Assembly (NCBI GenBank): GCA_023213395.1
Contig: CM041465.1
Coordinates: forward strand, 8,866,001 to 8,930,000
Length of the DNA stretch: 64,000 nt
Reading direction: 5' to 3'
Source: Cycas panzhihuaensis
Taxonomy: Eukaryota > Cycadophyta
Positions 12,561-24,085 of the stretch are shown piece by piece. Position numbers and translations under genes: made by a program. The notes beneath the pieces are model-generated. The model was not told the origin of the DNA, searched no databases, and saw nothing but the letters and a program-made list of their open reading frames with translations. The first letter of the stretch is position 1; each line of letters starts with the position of its first letter.

Positions 12561-13255
12561 TAGTAAGTTTTTCCTTAAAGCAGGGACATATAGAACATCA
12601 TGTAAATATTTATATTCACCACTATCAGTCAATAAGGCAATGTTACCTTTTCCAATCGATTGGTGAAGTGTTGTCTCCAAACATAATAGACCCTTTCTTA
12701 TTTGTATCCAAAGTTTGAAATAATTGTTCTTTATGGGTCATGTGGGTGGAACAACCTAATCAATGTACCAACTATCATCCTCTTCTTCTGGTTTGAAAAA
12801 CTAGATAGAAATAACCTATTGTTGATTTTAGATTCTGATGTATTTGACACATGTCCTCTAGAGGGTGGTCCATGTTTTGAAAAATACTTATCTTCAGTGT
12901 GACCATCTCTCGACAATAAGTGCAATATAGTTGATCTCTTTTTCCATAACTAAGATTTTGAGTCCTTGGTGAAGAGTGATCAAAGTTGAGAGGTCTCCCC
13001 CTTTCCTCATAGAATTGAGTATGAGTATTTCTTGGTTGGTCACGATAGTTTTGAGGTGGTCTAGAAGGTTGTGGGTTCCCATGACAATGTGGACAACAAG
13101 AATGATTTTCAACTTGTCTTTGTTGGTTAGGGTTTCTTTGAGTGTTCGAATGTCTTGGAGAGTTTTCATGTTGTGGGGGTCGTCCTTGTCTATTATGAGG
13201 AGCTTGGTATCGTGGAGGATTTTGTCTAGGTTCAGTTCTAGGGTTTTCATCTTTT
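12561..13255 (-). pseudogene. copia-2 gag C-terminus, zinc knuckle and protease region
   Basis: A zinc knuckle begins CTYC at about 12924-12911. The downstream Cys of the CX2CX4HX4C pattern is changed and a base is missing. A low-complexity linker lies on the right, and the protease lies between the knuckle and the integrase. No clean Asp-Ser-Gly is readable, so the protease is placed by position. Confidence 0.6.
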
Positions 13256-13259
13256 CTCC

Positions 13260-13943
13260 TTAAAGGGATTCATTTTGTTTTGAAGTGCTATCTTGAGGAT
13301 TAGATTGAATGTTGGCCTTTGTAGCAAAGGCATGTTCTAAAGTTTCGTTGGCAGCTTGTTGCTCTTCTATGGACATAAGCATAGCGAGAAGTTGTTCTAT
13401 TTTGAGGGTACTTAGGTCTTTAGATACACTAATACTTGTAGCTACCATCTCAAAGCGCCTAACGGCTCCTACACATCGAAGGATTCGCTCAACAACTCTT
13501 TGTGCGGGTAAGGTATCCCCAAGGGCCCTCATTTGGTTAACTATGCCTCGAACCTTGGTCCTAAATTCGCTTATTGATTCATGAGGCATCATACGTAAAT
13601 TTTCAAACTTACTTCTCAAGTTTTGTAGTTTAGAGGACGCTACCTTCAGATATAAGTCGTAAAGTATCCCAAGCCTCTTTGGACTTAATGGATTCACTAA
13701 CGCTGGGAAAACATGATCTTCCAAAGCGAAAAGATAAGGGCTAAGGCTTCATTATCTTTTTGATATTTTCTTTGTATGTAGCTTTTGAGTATCGGTTGGA
13801 TTTGATCCTAAGTCATTGTAACCATTTCTCACTATATCCCACATTTCATTTGCTATCAGGATGGGCCTCATCCTCCTACTCCGATTAAGAAAATTATTTC
13901 CATCAAACTTAGGAATAATCATATTCCCAAAACTAGATGTCAT
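13260..13943 (-). pseudogene. copia-2 gag
   Basis: The start at 13943 gives MTSSFGNMIIPKFDGNNF, the usual opening of plant copia gag. A 154-codon open segment (13724-13260) covers the capsid-like part, including LRSKFENLRMM and ESISEFRTKVRGIVNQMR. The two segments are in different frames with a short gap between them. This corresponds to the UBN2 gag type of copia elements. Confidence 0.85.
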
Positions 13944-14089
13944 TTTAAATTAAGGTTGTATAAAATATGATAAATGCAATAGCAAAATATTTGAATGTAG
14001 AAAATTTGAAAGAACTTAAAGTGAAAGAGATTATTTCCAAATATATATATCCCAAGGTTTTCAAAAGTTTGAACAAATGAACTAGGACC

Positions 14090-14510
14090 TAGAAAGGCTA
14101 CTAGGCTCTAAGTTTATGTGTCTCTGAAACCTTCGGTTCTTATTCTCGATGGCGCCCGCCTACGGATGGCAAAACAGGGACCCTTTATCTGCAGTCTTGC
14201 GCCAGGCTCTATATACCTCGATATGTGGGGTCGCTAAGAAGGCTTTGACACCCCACAATTGTTGGTCCACCACGGATTTATGCCTAACGACGGATCTAGC
14301 GGTGAAGGTTCTCGAACCAAAGGCACTCACCCTCTCCGTGTCTAGCCTTGGTCTCCAAACACCATAAAAGGAAAAGGTTACGCACCTCACCGCCACCAGT
14401 ATACACACGATAGCTAATGGCTGTCCTCATCCAATATGAGTAGGCCGATTAGCGTGTCTTGGTGGTAACTTCAGGGTCCCAACTGCTTCCCCTTGCAAGG
14501 CTGGAAAAAA
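14090..14510 (-). repeat. Leader module shared with copia-3
   Basis: Aligns with about 25130-25560 in the leader of copia-3. Shared stretches on the plus strand include GGCTCTATATACCT, AAGGCACTCACC, GAGTCTAGCC-like sequence and GTGGTAACTTCA. In both elements it sits just upstream of gag. On the minus strand it contains an open frame of about 80 codons whose translation is only partly conserved in copia-3. Confidence 0.75.
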
Positions 14511-16035
14511 GTGTGGTTCAATTCAGGATTTATCTTATTTAATGTGAAAACTAATCTATTTAGCAATGTGGTCTTGCTTAGAAAAAAGAAAAATTCTTTT
14601 GATAATAATAAAAAATGCTCTAAGCAAGATGAAATGAAAACTTTTACAAAAAAAACTCTTTTTGTCTTTTTTCAAAAAAAATATAATGTCCTTCAGACAA
14701 ATATAAGATGCCTTTGAAAAGAAATGCAATTTTCCTTTTATAAGTGCAAGAAAGATGATATACTTTGATATACTTTTAATCAAAAAGGAAGTAATGATGC
14801 TCAAAAACTTTTCACTTATGCAAGATTTAAAAATAAACTTTTGAGAATAGATAAACAGATGCGAATTTCTCAAATGAATAATAAATCTTCAATGTAAAAA
14901 AACTTCTTTTAAGAACAACTTTTATGTATTGCCTTATAAATAAATACTTGTTCAAAATATTGTAAAGTGCTTGTAGAAAGATCAAGCAAAAGACTTTGAG
15001 TAAACTAGAATTTTCTTTACAATTTTTGAAAGGAAGACAAGCTTGTTATGATGAATATATATACTCAACTTTAACAGATTGAAAACTATATTGAATGAGG
15101 TCAGAATAGCTTAAAATTTTATCAATATGTAGATTGCTGAAATGAGAATCCAATAAAACAGACAGTTTTGAAAAAGGATACCAATAAGTCACGTTTTGAA
15201 TGATGCTAAGAAAAGGACCTCCTTATGGAGCCTAACAGGAGCAGGGTAGGCAAAAAATTGTATAAAAGTACTAATTAATCCTTAGAAAAGTTGAAAAAAT
15301 GATTAAATATTATTGATGAAGTAATTAATATTCTGCCAATTGAAAATTTTGAAAGAATATATTAAACAGGCTAAAAAAAGAGCAGATTTAGGCCAATAAA
15401 ATAACTCAACTTTAGCTGATTTGAAATATAAGCAAAATATGTCAAAATATATGAAAAAATATATCACAGTGAAGAGAAATGAGTCAGCTTCCCAACGAAG
15501 CTAACGGAAATGAAATCTGATAAAAATTGCAAAAGTTATAGTGAAAAAAGTGATAAGTATCTTTATGGAGAATGTTCAAGAAACAGGCAAAATCAACTAA
15601 TTTTCTTATTTTAACGATTAAAATATTAGTAAAAATGAAGTCAAAAAATTAAAGTAAAAGATGGGTATTAGAGTCTATATGATGTAGATCACAATAGAAA
15701 AAATTTGGATACAAAACAGTTTACCAACAATAAATAGCAGTCAGTTCTAAAACTGATTTTATCAAAAATGTAAAAACTGCTGAAATTTTGAAAGTCCAAT
15801 GTTAAAAGGGGTGAAACGAGGTCAAATGGGCACCAAAACGGTCTTATGACCAGTTGAAATTGATCTACGGAAAATTTCTGATCTGATGGCATAGGTTTAA
15901 ATCGAAACCGATGAGCCAGGGGGAAGTTATGGCCAAAAATGCGCTAATAACCCTATGGAAAATTAAAATTTTTAAAAAAATAAAGTTTAGAAATGAAAAA
16001 ACTTCTTTAAAAAATAGTCTGAAGTTGAACTGGGC

Positions 16036-16100
16036 TGGAATTGAACCCGAGACCACTCAGATAACAGAAAACCTCCGATGCCAGGAGGGTGAACTCGCTC
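16036..16100 (-). promoter_or_regulatory. tRNA-like / Pol III promoter-like motif
   Basis: The minus strand has a perfect B-box, GGTTCAATTCC (16047-16037). Upstream of it is a 5-bp stem with 7-base loop at 16088-16072, CCTCC-TGGCATC-GGAGG. It has the geometry of an anticodon arm and overlaps an imperfect A-box. Position 33 is G rather than U and no acceptor stem pairs, so this is not a working tRNA gene. It may be the head of a decayed SINE or a chance match. Confidence 0.4.
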
Positions 16101-17314
16101 GTCGAGTAAAAAAATAGAATTCAATACTTTTAAAACGGAGTTAGACTTAAAATTTTAAAAACATAGAATAAATAAAAAAGCCGGCGATGCAATTTGGATA
16201 AACGTAAAACAATAATAGCGATTTGCGAATATGACACAATAACAATATAAAAGACTATATACGAAACGAATATGTAATAAACGCACAAAGGCGCGCCGAT
16301 TGCCACGGACCCAAACAAACGGATGGCGGCAGAATGCAGAGATCTGCAACGGAAATGTAGGCGCACAATGGAAGCACACCAAACGCAAATGGAGTGAGAT
16401 TGCTGGGCGACGCCGATATCGGAAGGGAGGGCGGATGAATACCAAACGACAATGTGTAATAATTACGAGGATCAGAATGAATACACCCGAGGCGAAAGAG
16501 AACTGCGAGAGCAGGCCAGCGCCGACGCAGCAGACACGGATGTGCGCCGACGCAGCAGAGGGCGACGCAGCGCCGATGATGCGAGGCACGACGCAGAACG
16601 GACAAAGGCGACGGCGATGTGAGGCGCAGCGCCGATGATGTGAGGCACGAATGTCCACACGGGACACGGACAAAGGCGATTGCGAGGAGGCACGCGGGCA
16701 GGCGGGCGAGGCAGCCTGGCAAAACAGACGCAATAGACGCAGCAAAGTACACACGGAGACGGAGGCATTCAAAACAAATCTGCGAGATAGCAGATAACTG
16801 ACAGAGCAGGGGACGTAGATGTCAAACGAATCTACGAGCACGGGACGCAGAGGTAAAACGGATCTACGAAGGTGGCTTAGCACCGAGCAGAGGCTTAACA
16901 CGAAGGCGGCAGATAACTGATAGAGGATATAAATGCAGGCTAAAGGTAGACAAAAAGCTATATATATACTGAGATTAATATATTCCAATTGCAAAATGAT
17001 TAACAGAGGGAACTGAGGAATGCAGAGGATCACTCAAGATCTATCAAGCTAAAGCATATATCAAAAAAATTCTTTTATTTATATGTTAAAAAAATATAAA
17101 AACGGAAACGAGGAACCTGGTTTCCGTATGGAGAGCAAACTTTCGAGTGGGAGATCTTCCTCCACAGTGGATGGAATCCAGATCCGTCTTCTCCAGCAGA
17201 TCGGTGAGCTCGCCAGAATCTCAACGAGCAGTCATATAGCTATGTTCCGTCGGACGATTGAGCAACTAAAAACAGAAAATAGACAACGTGGCTCAACTTA
17301 GCTCTGATACCAAA

Positions 17315-17647
17315 TGATGGAGCCGGAGGAGCAGAGCAGGACATCACGAGACTTTCATCTTGAGTACAACGGCGATTTCCGAAAGAGTGGCGGTGTTAAT
17401 AAACACCAGGGAGGTATTCCCAACCCTTAAATAGAAATTCGGGGAGGCGTCGGGCGCCATCACCCTAGCTGCACAACAATTAAGGTTAGTTTGAAAAAAT
17501 ATAAAAAATAAATAGCGGTGATATGTACCTCACGTGAGTGGTCGGTCCGGCGGTCTTGAGCAGTTCAAGGTGCCCTAGGGGCCCTCAAAGGTGGCTTTGA
17601 GGGGCCCTAAGCGCTCTAGTGCACAAACATTGGGATTATTCCCAACA
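17315..17647 (-). repeat. copia-2 5' LTR
   Basis: 333 bp, paired with 9399-9731. The primer site lies at 17301-17312 with a two-base spacer. Differences from the partner LTR are mostly transitions plus small indels around 17540-17565. Confidence 0.95.
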
Positions 17648-18720
17648 GGAATATGCATTCTCATAAGTTTAATGAATACGTAGGGGTGTTTATGAAGGGT
17701 GACTTATAGGTGTTAATCGCTAACCCATGCACCATAAAGGAACAAATAGCTATAAGTTTCCTAATCTTGGTTAGCAAGGTGAACACCTGTTTCTAATGGA
17801 TTTACCCCAACAACTCCTACAGATGCTACAGCCAAACTACAATGGGAGATAGATGATGAAAAGATTTATGAAGGAACTCTATTGGTTATTAATCATTCCT
17901 TACACAACTTGATTAATGAAGAGAAATATGATACAGCCTAGAAGGTCCTTAAAATGCTCAAGAAGAACTTTGATATCAAGTCAGATTTAGAATTTGTTCA
18001 TCTTGTTCTAAAAATAAACAAATTAAAAATGTAGAAGGGACGAGCTCATGAGACAATAAGTCTCCTTCGACCAATCAAATAGGTAATTGATAAAGATTTT
18101 AAGACCCAATGTATTACTTGGGCATTTTTGATCCAATCATGTTTACATATCCCCAATTATAAAAACTTACTTGGAAGTCTTCAATCTAATGGAATATTAA
18201 AGACACTCAACTTTGAAGCACTTGTTGAGAAATTCATAGAATTTGACAAGACCTTTGATACCAACTTTGTAGCCTCTAACTCTCTTTTAGGTATAGCATT
18301 TGAGGTGGAAGAAGAAGTTTGCTACATAAAAAATCAAAGTCCCTCTCATGGTAGAGGAAATAACTAAGCAAGAGGAAGAGGAAGAAACATGGGAAATTGT
18401 CTACAATGTCAACCAAACCCTCAATCACATCCTTAATAGTCTCAAGGCTAAGGGCCACCTCAACAAAGAGTAAGCTAGTCAAGCCAAACCAATACCTCTT
18501 CAGGGATTGGTAGTCAAACTAGTATGTATGATTAGTGTAACTGTAAAGGACACTTAGTAAAATACTGTAGAACTTCCACTTATAAGTTGGCAAAGTTCCA
18601 ACTAAAACATGGAGCTCACAATGTTAAAGAAACTTGTGAAGAATCCTTTAGTGATGTAGGTTTTGTATAAGCACACTTTCAAAGAATTGAGGGATCCTTA
18701 ACATCAAATGTCATTGACCA
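17648..18720 (+). pseudogene. copia-1 gag with zinc knuckle
   Basis: The N-terminal part continues from the far side of the copia-2 insertion (about 9290-9398). The body translates in one main frame with stops, for example KVLKMLKKNFDIKSDLEFVH and NGILKTLNFEALVEKFIEFD. A Gly/Arg-rich stretch near 18350-18390 precedes a damaged zinc knuckle, CNCKGHLVKYC near 18538-18570. Most stops fall where relatives have Gln or Trp. Confidence 0.75.
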
Positions 18721-18769
18721 ACCAAAGAGATACTTTGAAGCTTAATGTGGATATATCACTTGTGAATTC

Positions 18770-20140
18770 CCTTCACCAATGCCAAGCCCTATTGGAATTG
18801 TAAATATTATGGCTTCAATCGAAGGACAGTGGATCATGGACACAGGAGCAACTCAACATATGACATACAATCATAGTTTATATCAAACATTTGACTCAAA
18901 TATTTAAGGAGTTGTTCACATGGTTGATAAATCACAACAACCTATTTAAGGAATTGGTAACATTCACCTAAAACTCCTAGGCTTAGAAGATTTTACATTG
19001 CTTGATGTCTTATACATACCCAATCTTAAACAAAACCTACTCTCCTTATCCATACTTATCTCTCGTGGATTTGATCAAGTGTAACCATAAATGACTAGAC
19101 TCTCCAGGTCATTCACCCTCAAAGTAATCAAGTGGTCTTGACTGGACATCTCTCTGGCAAACTCTTTCAACTAAATGGCTCTCCATCTTATGAAGCCCAT
19201 TGTGCCTAAAGCCCTTATGCCAATGAAGAATTTACATTTAATTCCATCTTGACCCATCAAATATTATCACTAGAAGATCTTTGGAATGCTCACATGGGCC
19301 ATGTTCACATTGATAGACTTAGAGATCTTTCTAACATCCTTCCAAATCTTTCAAAGTTCTAAGCTTATATCATTGCCAAATCTCATCGACAACCCTTTCC
19401 CAAAAGTTAGTGGAAATTGAACTATCTATTACAATTGGTACACTCTGATCTATGTAGACCAATGCCCATTCCTTCACTAAAGGGCAAGTTATATTACATC
19501 TCTTTCATTGATGATTTCACTAGAAAAGTATGGGCAACTTTTCTACATAAGAAAGATGAAGCCTTCTATATATTCAAAGAATTTAAAGTCTACACTGAAA
19601 AGGAGTCTGGTTATCAAATCAAATGTCTTTGAACTGGTAATGGTAGCAAATATACCTCATATGAGTTTGAAAGCTACCTTCGAGATAATGGCATCAAGCA
19701 TCAAACAACAGTAGCAGGTACCCCATAACGAAATGAAGTTATTGAGCATATGAATAGGACAATCATGAACATGGCTCAAGCTATGTTGGTATACAAAAAT
19801 GTACCTACCTACATATGGGCCAAAGCCATCTAGACAATTATTTATTGTATTAATATTGTTCGCTCATCAAAGGAAGGATAATTACCTAATGAAAAGTGGT
19901 TAGGATAAGCCCCCATTTTTCACTACTTTAAACTTTTTGGCTCTACATGATATGCCTTCATTCTAGATGTAGATCGAAATAAATTCCATCCAAGGGCACT
20001 TAAAGGCATCTTTATCGGATACCCTATGGAAAAGAAAGGGTATAAGGTCCTTATACCTTCACAACAAAAAATTATTATTACTAGAGATGTCATTTTTATG
20101 GAGATAGATGATTAGTCACTTAAACTGGACTCTAAAGTAC
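18770..20140 (+). pseudogene. copia-1 protease and integrase
   Basis: The protease active site is clear: WIMDTGATQHMTYN at about 18832-18875, with the DTG triad intact. The integrase follows, with HSDLCRPMP, YISFIDDFTRKVWATFLHKKDEA (open at 19417-19632) and a C-terminal part HPRALKGIFIGYP. In the second Asp motif the usual DNGSEYTS reads GNGSKYTS, so a catalytic Asp is lost. The Glu-containing motif reads EVIEHMNRTIM. Confidence 0.85.
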
Positions 20141-20639
20141 CCTCACACTGTTATAATCATGTTATCAAGTATGACGTTCAGATTCTAAAAACTTTTTTTG
20201 TGGGGGGGGCAGACATAAATTACTCCAAATATTGGAAGCTAATAATAGAGCCTTGAAGGATACAAAATATGACTATGAACTGATGAGTGCACATCTAGCA
20301 TCATTCTTTGAAGATAGTAGAGTTGACAAAGGCAAAGCCATTATAGAAGAACCATCCTCTCCACCTTCAGTCAACAAAGGTAAAACAATTGTAAAAAAAA
20401 CATATTTCTTAGGCACATCAATATCCTCCTCACAAAATGATCATTTTAATGAACAAGATGAGAACTAAGAAGTTAAGGAAATAAGGACCTCATTCCCAAC
20501 TTAAGGATCTCGAGAAGCTTGCCAGCTTAATAAGGGCATACGACCAAATGAAGTGGGTAAAATTGGCACTTGAAGTGCCCATAGAGAAAGGATGTATGAA
20601 TCATTATATACTAAGCTTGAACTAATAGAACTACACCTT

Positions 20640-22153
20640 ACTCCTAATGAAGATCCACTCCCATACCAAGAAGCTATAAAACATACAGGTTGGAGAAATG
20701 CCATGAATGAAGAGTACTAATCTCTTATCAAGAATGGTCCGTGGGAGCTCGTTGATCTATCACTTGGTAAAAAGGTAGTTCAAAATAAATGGGTGTTCAA
20801 AAACAAATATAGATCAGATGGCACCCTTGAAAAACACAAGGCAAGGTTGGTAGCTAAAGTATTTACACAAAGGGAAGGCATCGACTATACTGAAGTCTTT
20901 GCACCTACAACCAAGTGGCCTACAATTAGAACTCTTATGGCCTTGGCTACTCAATAGGGTTGGAAAATCCACCAACTAAATATTAAGACTGTGTTTCTCA
21001 ATGGAAATCTTGAAGAAGAAATTTATATGGCTCAGCTAGAAGGATATGAGATTGAAGGTCAAGAGCATAAGCTTTGCAGGCTTAGAAAGTCCTTATATGA
21101 CCTTAAACAAGCCTCTCATGCTTGGTTTGCTAAGTTATCTTAAATAATGAGGCAACTTGGATACGAGGTTTGTGACTACCAAGATATTGATGTAACATTG
21201 TTTATCAAGTGCCATAAGGATAAAGTTACTTATCTCATAATCTTTGCATATGACATGCTAGTAATGGGTAATAGTGAACAAGCAATAAGTCAGCTGAAAA
21301 AGGACCTTGGCAAAATGTTCAAATTGACTAAACTTAGTTTGATGAAATATTACTTAGGAATTGAAGTAACACAAAATAATAATAAAAATTTTCTCTCCCA
21401 ATAAAAATACACCAATGATCTTCTAACCAATTTTCAGTTAGAAGATGCTTAACCACTGATTTTACCTATGGACCCTAACACCAAACTCTTATTTGAAGGT
21501 GACACTAAGGAGGCAGACAAAACTCTCTATAGGAAACTTATAAGTAGTCTCATCTACACTACCAATACAAGGCTAGATATTACATACTTTGTTGGAATTC
21601 TTGCTCATTACATGATAAATCCTAGACAAAATCATTGGCAAGTAGTAATGCGAGTGTTGAGATACCTTAAGATGACTAGCAAATATGGTCTATTGTATAA
21701 ACCTAATTCAAACTTCAAGCTTTTTGCATACATAGACTCAAACTTTATAGGAGATAAAAATACATGAAGATCTATGTCTAGGTATGTAACATTTCTTGGA
21801 ACAACACTAATATCATGGAGATCCAAGTGATAGAAGATAGTTGTAGATTTAAATGCTGAAGCTAATACATTACTACTTCTAAGACTAGTAAGGAGGTGAT
21901 ATGGTTGAGAAAATTATTAGAAGCATTACATACCACCCAAACAAGTCCTACGAGTCTTCATGTAGATAATCAATCAGTAATTTGCATAGTGAAAAATCTT
22001 ATATTTCAGGATCGTACTAAACACATAAGTACAAAAGTCCACAAGATTAGAGAACTTATTCATGATGGAATAATTCAACTAAAATACTTCCCCATAGTAG
22101 ATCAAGTGGCTGATATCTTCACCAAACAGTTACAAAAGATGAAGTTTGAATAG
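20640..22153 (+). pseudogene. copia-1 reverse transcriptase and RNase H
   Basis: The RT opens with WELVDLSLGKKVVQNKWVFK and HKARLVAKVFTQREGIDYTE. The catalytic box reads FAYDMLV (21243-21263) where YVDDML is expected, so the first catalytic Asp has become Tyr. RNase H pieces are open at 21468-21767 and 21896-22153, ending with the copia signature DQVADIFTKQLQKMKFE. Stops at ATQ-stop-GWKIHQ and LSQ-stop-KYT sit at family Gln positions. Confidence 0.9.
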
Positions 22154-22430
22154 TTTTAAAGGTAGCTCGGCCTTAAGGCCTCCATCTTGGACTAATCAAA
22201 GAAGATGGTAATAGGATCATCATACTTTATTCTCTTCATGAAAACCCCTTGTGGGCACAGAAGAGTAAGAGTAAGTCCCAGCTTTATCTTGTTTATGAAA
22301 ACCCTATGTGGGCACAAAAGGATAAGGGTTGTACTAGTTTTAGAAAATTGAAACCTATGAAAACCTAGAAGGGCATAGGGGATGACCAAATAGTATATGG
22401 AGACTTAGTAGATTAAGCTGCACATTTAAG
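22154..22430 (+). repeat. copia-1 3' end with three short repeats
   Basis: After the pol stop, three related units occur near 22237, 22290 and 22357. They are built on ATGAAAACCC followed by a TGTGGGCAC-like stretch and an AAGGATAAGGG-like stretch. The third unit is degenerate and ends in a purine run (AGGGGATGA) that could be the polypurine tract. An LTR should follow but the sequence passes into copia-3, so the 3' LTR is lost or not recognisable. Confidence 0.6.
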
Positions 22431-22449
22431 CTACTTGGCTATTAGGCTA

Positions 22450-23110
22450 TATCATGTATGAATCTTCCTTGGGACTGATATTCCTAACTACCATAGTAAG
22501 ACTCTTATTGGTTAGGTATGTAGTAGTTATAATTGTATCAACCTAAAATCTAATAGCGAGGTTGGTATCACTTAGCATAGCTTTTCCTTTATTTACTAAT
22601 GTCTAGTTCATCCTTTTGGCTACACCATTTTGTTGTGATGTGCAAGGTACTGAAAATTAGTATTTGATGTTATATTCCTTGAAAAAATTAGTGAATTAAT
22701 TAGAAATATATCCTCCACTATTATCAGATCTGAGTATCTTACTGCTTATACCACTCTCATTTTCTATCTCAGCTTTGAACTCCTTGAATTTATCTAGGGC
22801 TTGGTACTTGTTTCTTAGGAAATAAACCCATGCTTTCCTAGAATAATCATCTATGAATGTCATGAAATATAGGCTACCATTAAGTGATTAAAATAACATA
22901 GGCCCACAGATATCTGAGTGGGCTAACTCCAATGGTTAGGAGGCTTTCCATGCATTTTTAGATGGGAATTTTTCTCTTTGTTGCTTTCCCATAAGGCATG
23001 CTTCACAAATTCTATTGTATTTCTTAATCTTGGGTAAGCCATGTACCATATGAAGCCTTGACATAAGTTTTAAACTTTTTCATATTCAACTAACATAGGC
23101 ATTGATTCTA
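22450..23110 (-). pseudogene. copia-3 integrase, truncated
   Basis: The core is readable as SLNGSLYFMTFIDDYSRKAW and FKEFKAEIENESGI, followed by RSDNSGGYIS and a GVAKRMN-like stretch near 22630 (usual GVAERMNRT; the Glu position reads Lys). The C-terminal part runs into the copia-1 boundary. CxxC zinc-binding residues lie near 23010-22990. Multiple stops. Confidence 0.75.
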
Positions 23111-23559
23111 TAACTAATCTTTGGGACTATTAGAGGTAGATTAATTACCTGAGTAGGAACATTCACCTAGTTCTTAGATAGAAAGGAAGTATTCCATTAT
23201 GAAATCTTTCCCCTTATCAAGTTGTGCACTTTGGGCCACTAAGTAGGATTCAGATGGTGGATTGGTGGCTATAGAAATACCATCCATCTTATATAAACCA
23301 TTGTCTACATGACTAGTTACTACTATATGTCTAGTTATATGATTTATAATGTTGTAGATGCCTTGACTAAAGAGGACATCCAAATTTTATTTATTAATTT
23401 GGATGATTGAAAGAAGATTTATTTTCATGTCTAAAACTAAAAATGCATTGTTGATATGGTGTTGAATGTTAGAATATTTCAATGCTATTATGGCTCTTCT
23501 AATTTTAGTCATATCATATGTTAATTTATTACCAAATATGACAAATTATATGCTTATTA

Positions 23560-23665
23560 GATAGGTCTCTTCCAACATCTTTTCTGAACCAATCATGTGG
23601 TAAGTGGCATGAGTCAAGAAGCCATGAGTTGTTACCATACTAGGATGATAATGCTATAAAGAACA
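23560..23665 (-). pseudogene. copia-3 protease remnant
   Basis: The minus strand reads WLLDSCHLPHDW near 23640-23590, matching the copia protease signature WLLDSGASHHM. The active-site Gly has become Cys. It lies between the heptad-repeat array and integrase, as expected. Confidence 0.65.
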
Positions 23666-23744
23666 GGGTTTGTGAGGAGGTATTCTGGGTGTCTACCACA
23701 TGGCCTCATTGGTGAGTGTTGGGGTTCCTTTGATTCTTGGGTGG

Positions 23745-24085
23745 GAACCACTACCTATTCTACTATCTTTGACTTTGATTAGGTCTTGGGATCCAATTTT
23801 ATTGATAAAATTAGCTTGGTTATTAAATTGATGGCCCTCCTTATAGATAGATAGGGCCTTCTTATTATGAGACAGGGCCTCCTTATTGGAAGTAGGGGCA
23901 CCTTGTTTATAGAATGGGGCCTCCTTATTGTCGATAAGAGTTTCTTTATGGAGGGCATGGTCCTCCTTGTTAATAACTTTGTCCTTATTGTTGATAGCTT
24001 TATCCATATTATTGATAGTTGGGTGCTCCTTATGGATAAAATATGACTGCTTGTTGATAATATAGGGGTACTTATTAGAAGCTAG
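23745..24085 (-). repeat. 21-bp tandem array encoding heptapeptides in copia-3
   Basis: About thirteen units of 21 bp keep one reading frame over the array. They encode seven-residue repeats of the general form (I/x)-N-K-E-(A/x)-x-x; examples are INKEDHA, DNKEAPF, SNKEALS and HNKKALS. The open frame runs 24154-23693. The array lies between a degenerate zinc knuckle (KCYKIKGANLMD) and the protease, so it would form a charged flexible or helical linker in the gag-pol product. Confidence 0.85.

Larger units (their letters stand above)
13944..17314 (-). other. copia-2 long 5' leader
   Basis: About 3.4 kb lie between the primer site (17301-17312) and gag. Three zones are seen. At 14090-14510 there is a module also present in copia-3. 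From 14510 to 16010 the sequence is AT-rich with no clear coding. From 16150 to 17030 it is CpG-dense with short direct repeats such as GATGATGYGAGGCACGA (near 16574 and 16633) and AAACGRATCTACGA (near 16824 and 16857). Minus-strand frames in the CpG zone stay open for up to 292 codons, but they are Arg/Cys/Ser/His-rich, overlap in two frames and resemble nothing I know, so I do not call a gene. Confidence 0.7.
9399..17647 (-). mobile_element. Complete Ty1/copia element (copia-2)
   Basis: Both LTRs are 333 bp, start TGATGGAGCC, end TTCCCAACA and differ at roughly a dozen positions. The target duplication is exact: GGAAT at 9394-9398 and 17648-17652. The primer site (TGGTATCAGAGC on the minus strand) is at 17301-17312 and the polypurine tract (ATGGGGAGAA) abuts 9732. 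Coding runs on the minus strand from gag at 13943 to the RNase H end near 9745. The leader is unusually long at about 3.4 kb. It is the least decayed element in the window: it keeps many CpG sites and a 218-codon open RT segment. Confidence 0.95.
9281..22430 (+). mobile_element. Old Ty1/copia element (copia-1), split by copia-2
   Basis: Plus-strand copia element with gag, zinc knuckle, protease, integrase, RT and RNase H in the Ty1/copia order. Its gag is cut at 9398/17648 by the insertion of copia-2. Coding runs to 22153 and is followed by a repeat-bearing 3' end. Neither LTR is identified, so both outer limits are approximate. Stops occur at positions where relatives have Gln (CAG/CAA to TAG/TAA) or Trp (TGG to TAG). 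Confidence 0.8.

Noticed and set aside
12013-13584. Several plus-strand open frames of 90-95 codons
   Set aside because: They lie opposite the copia-2 gag and integrase reading frames and show no independent domain or start context.
16155-17033. 292-codon minus-strand open frame in the copia-2 leader
   Set aside because: It lies in a CpG-rich zone where stops are rare in several frames, overlaps another long frame, and has a composition (Arg/Cys/Ser/His) with no recognisable domain.
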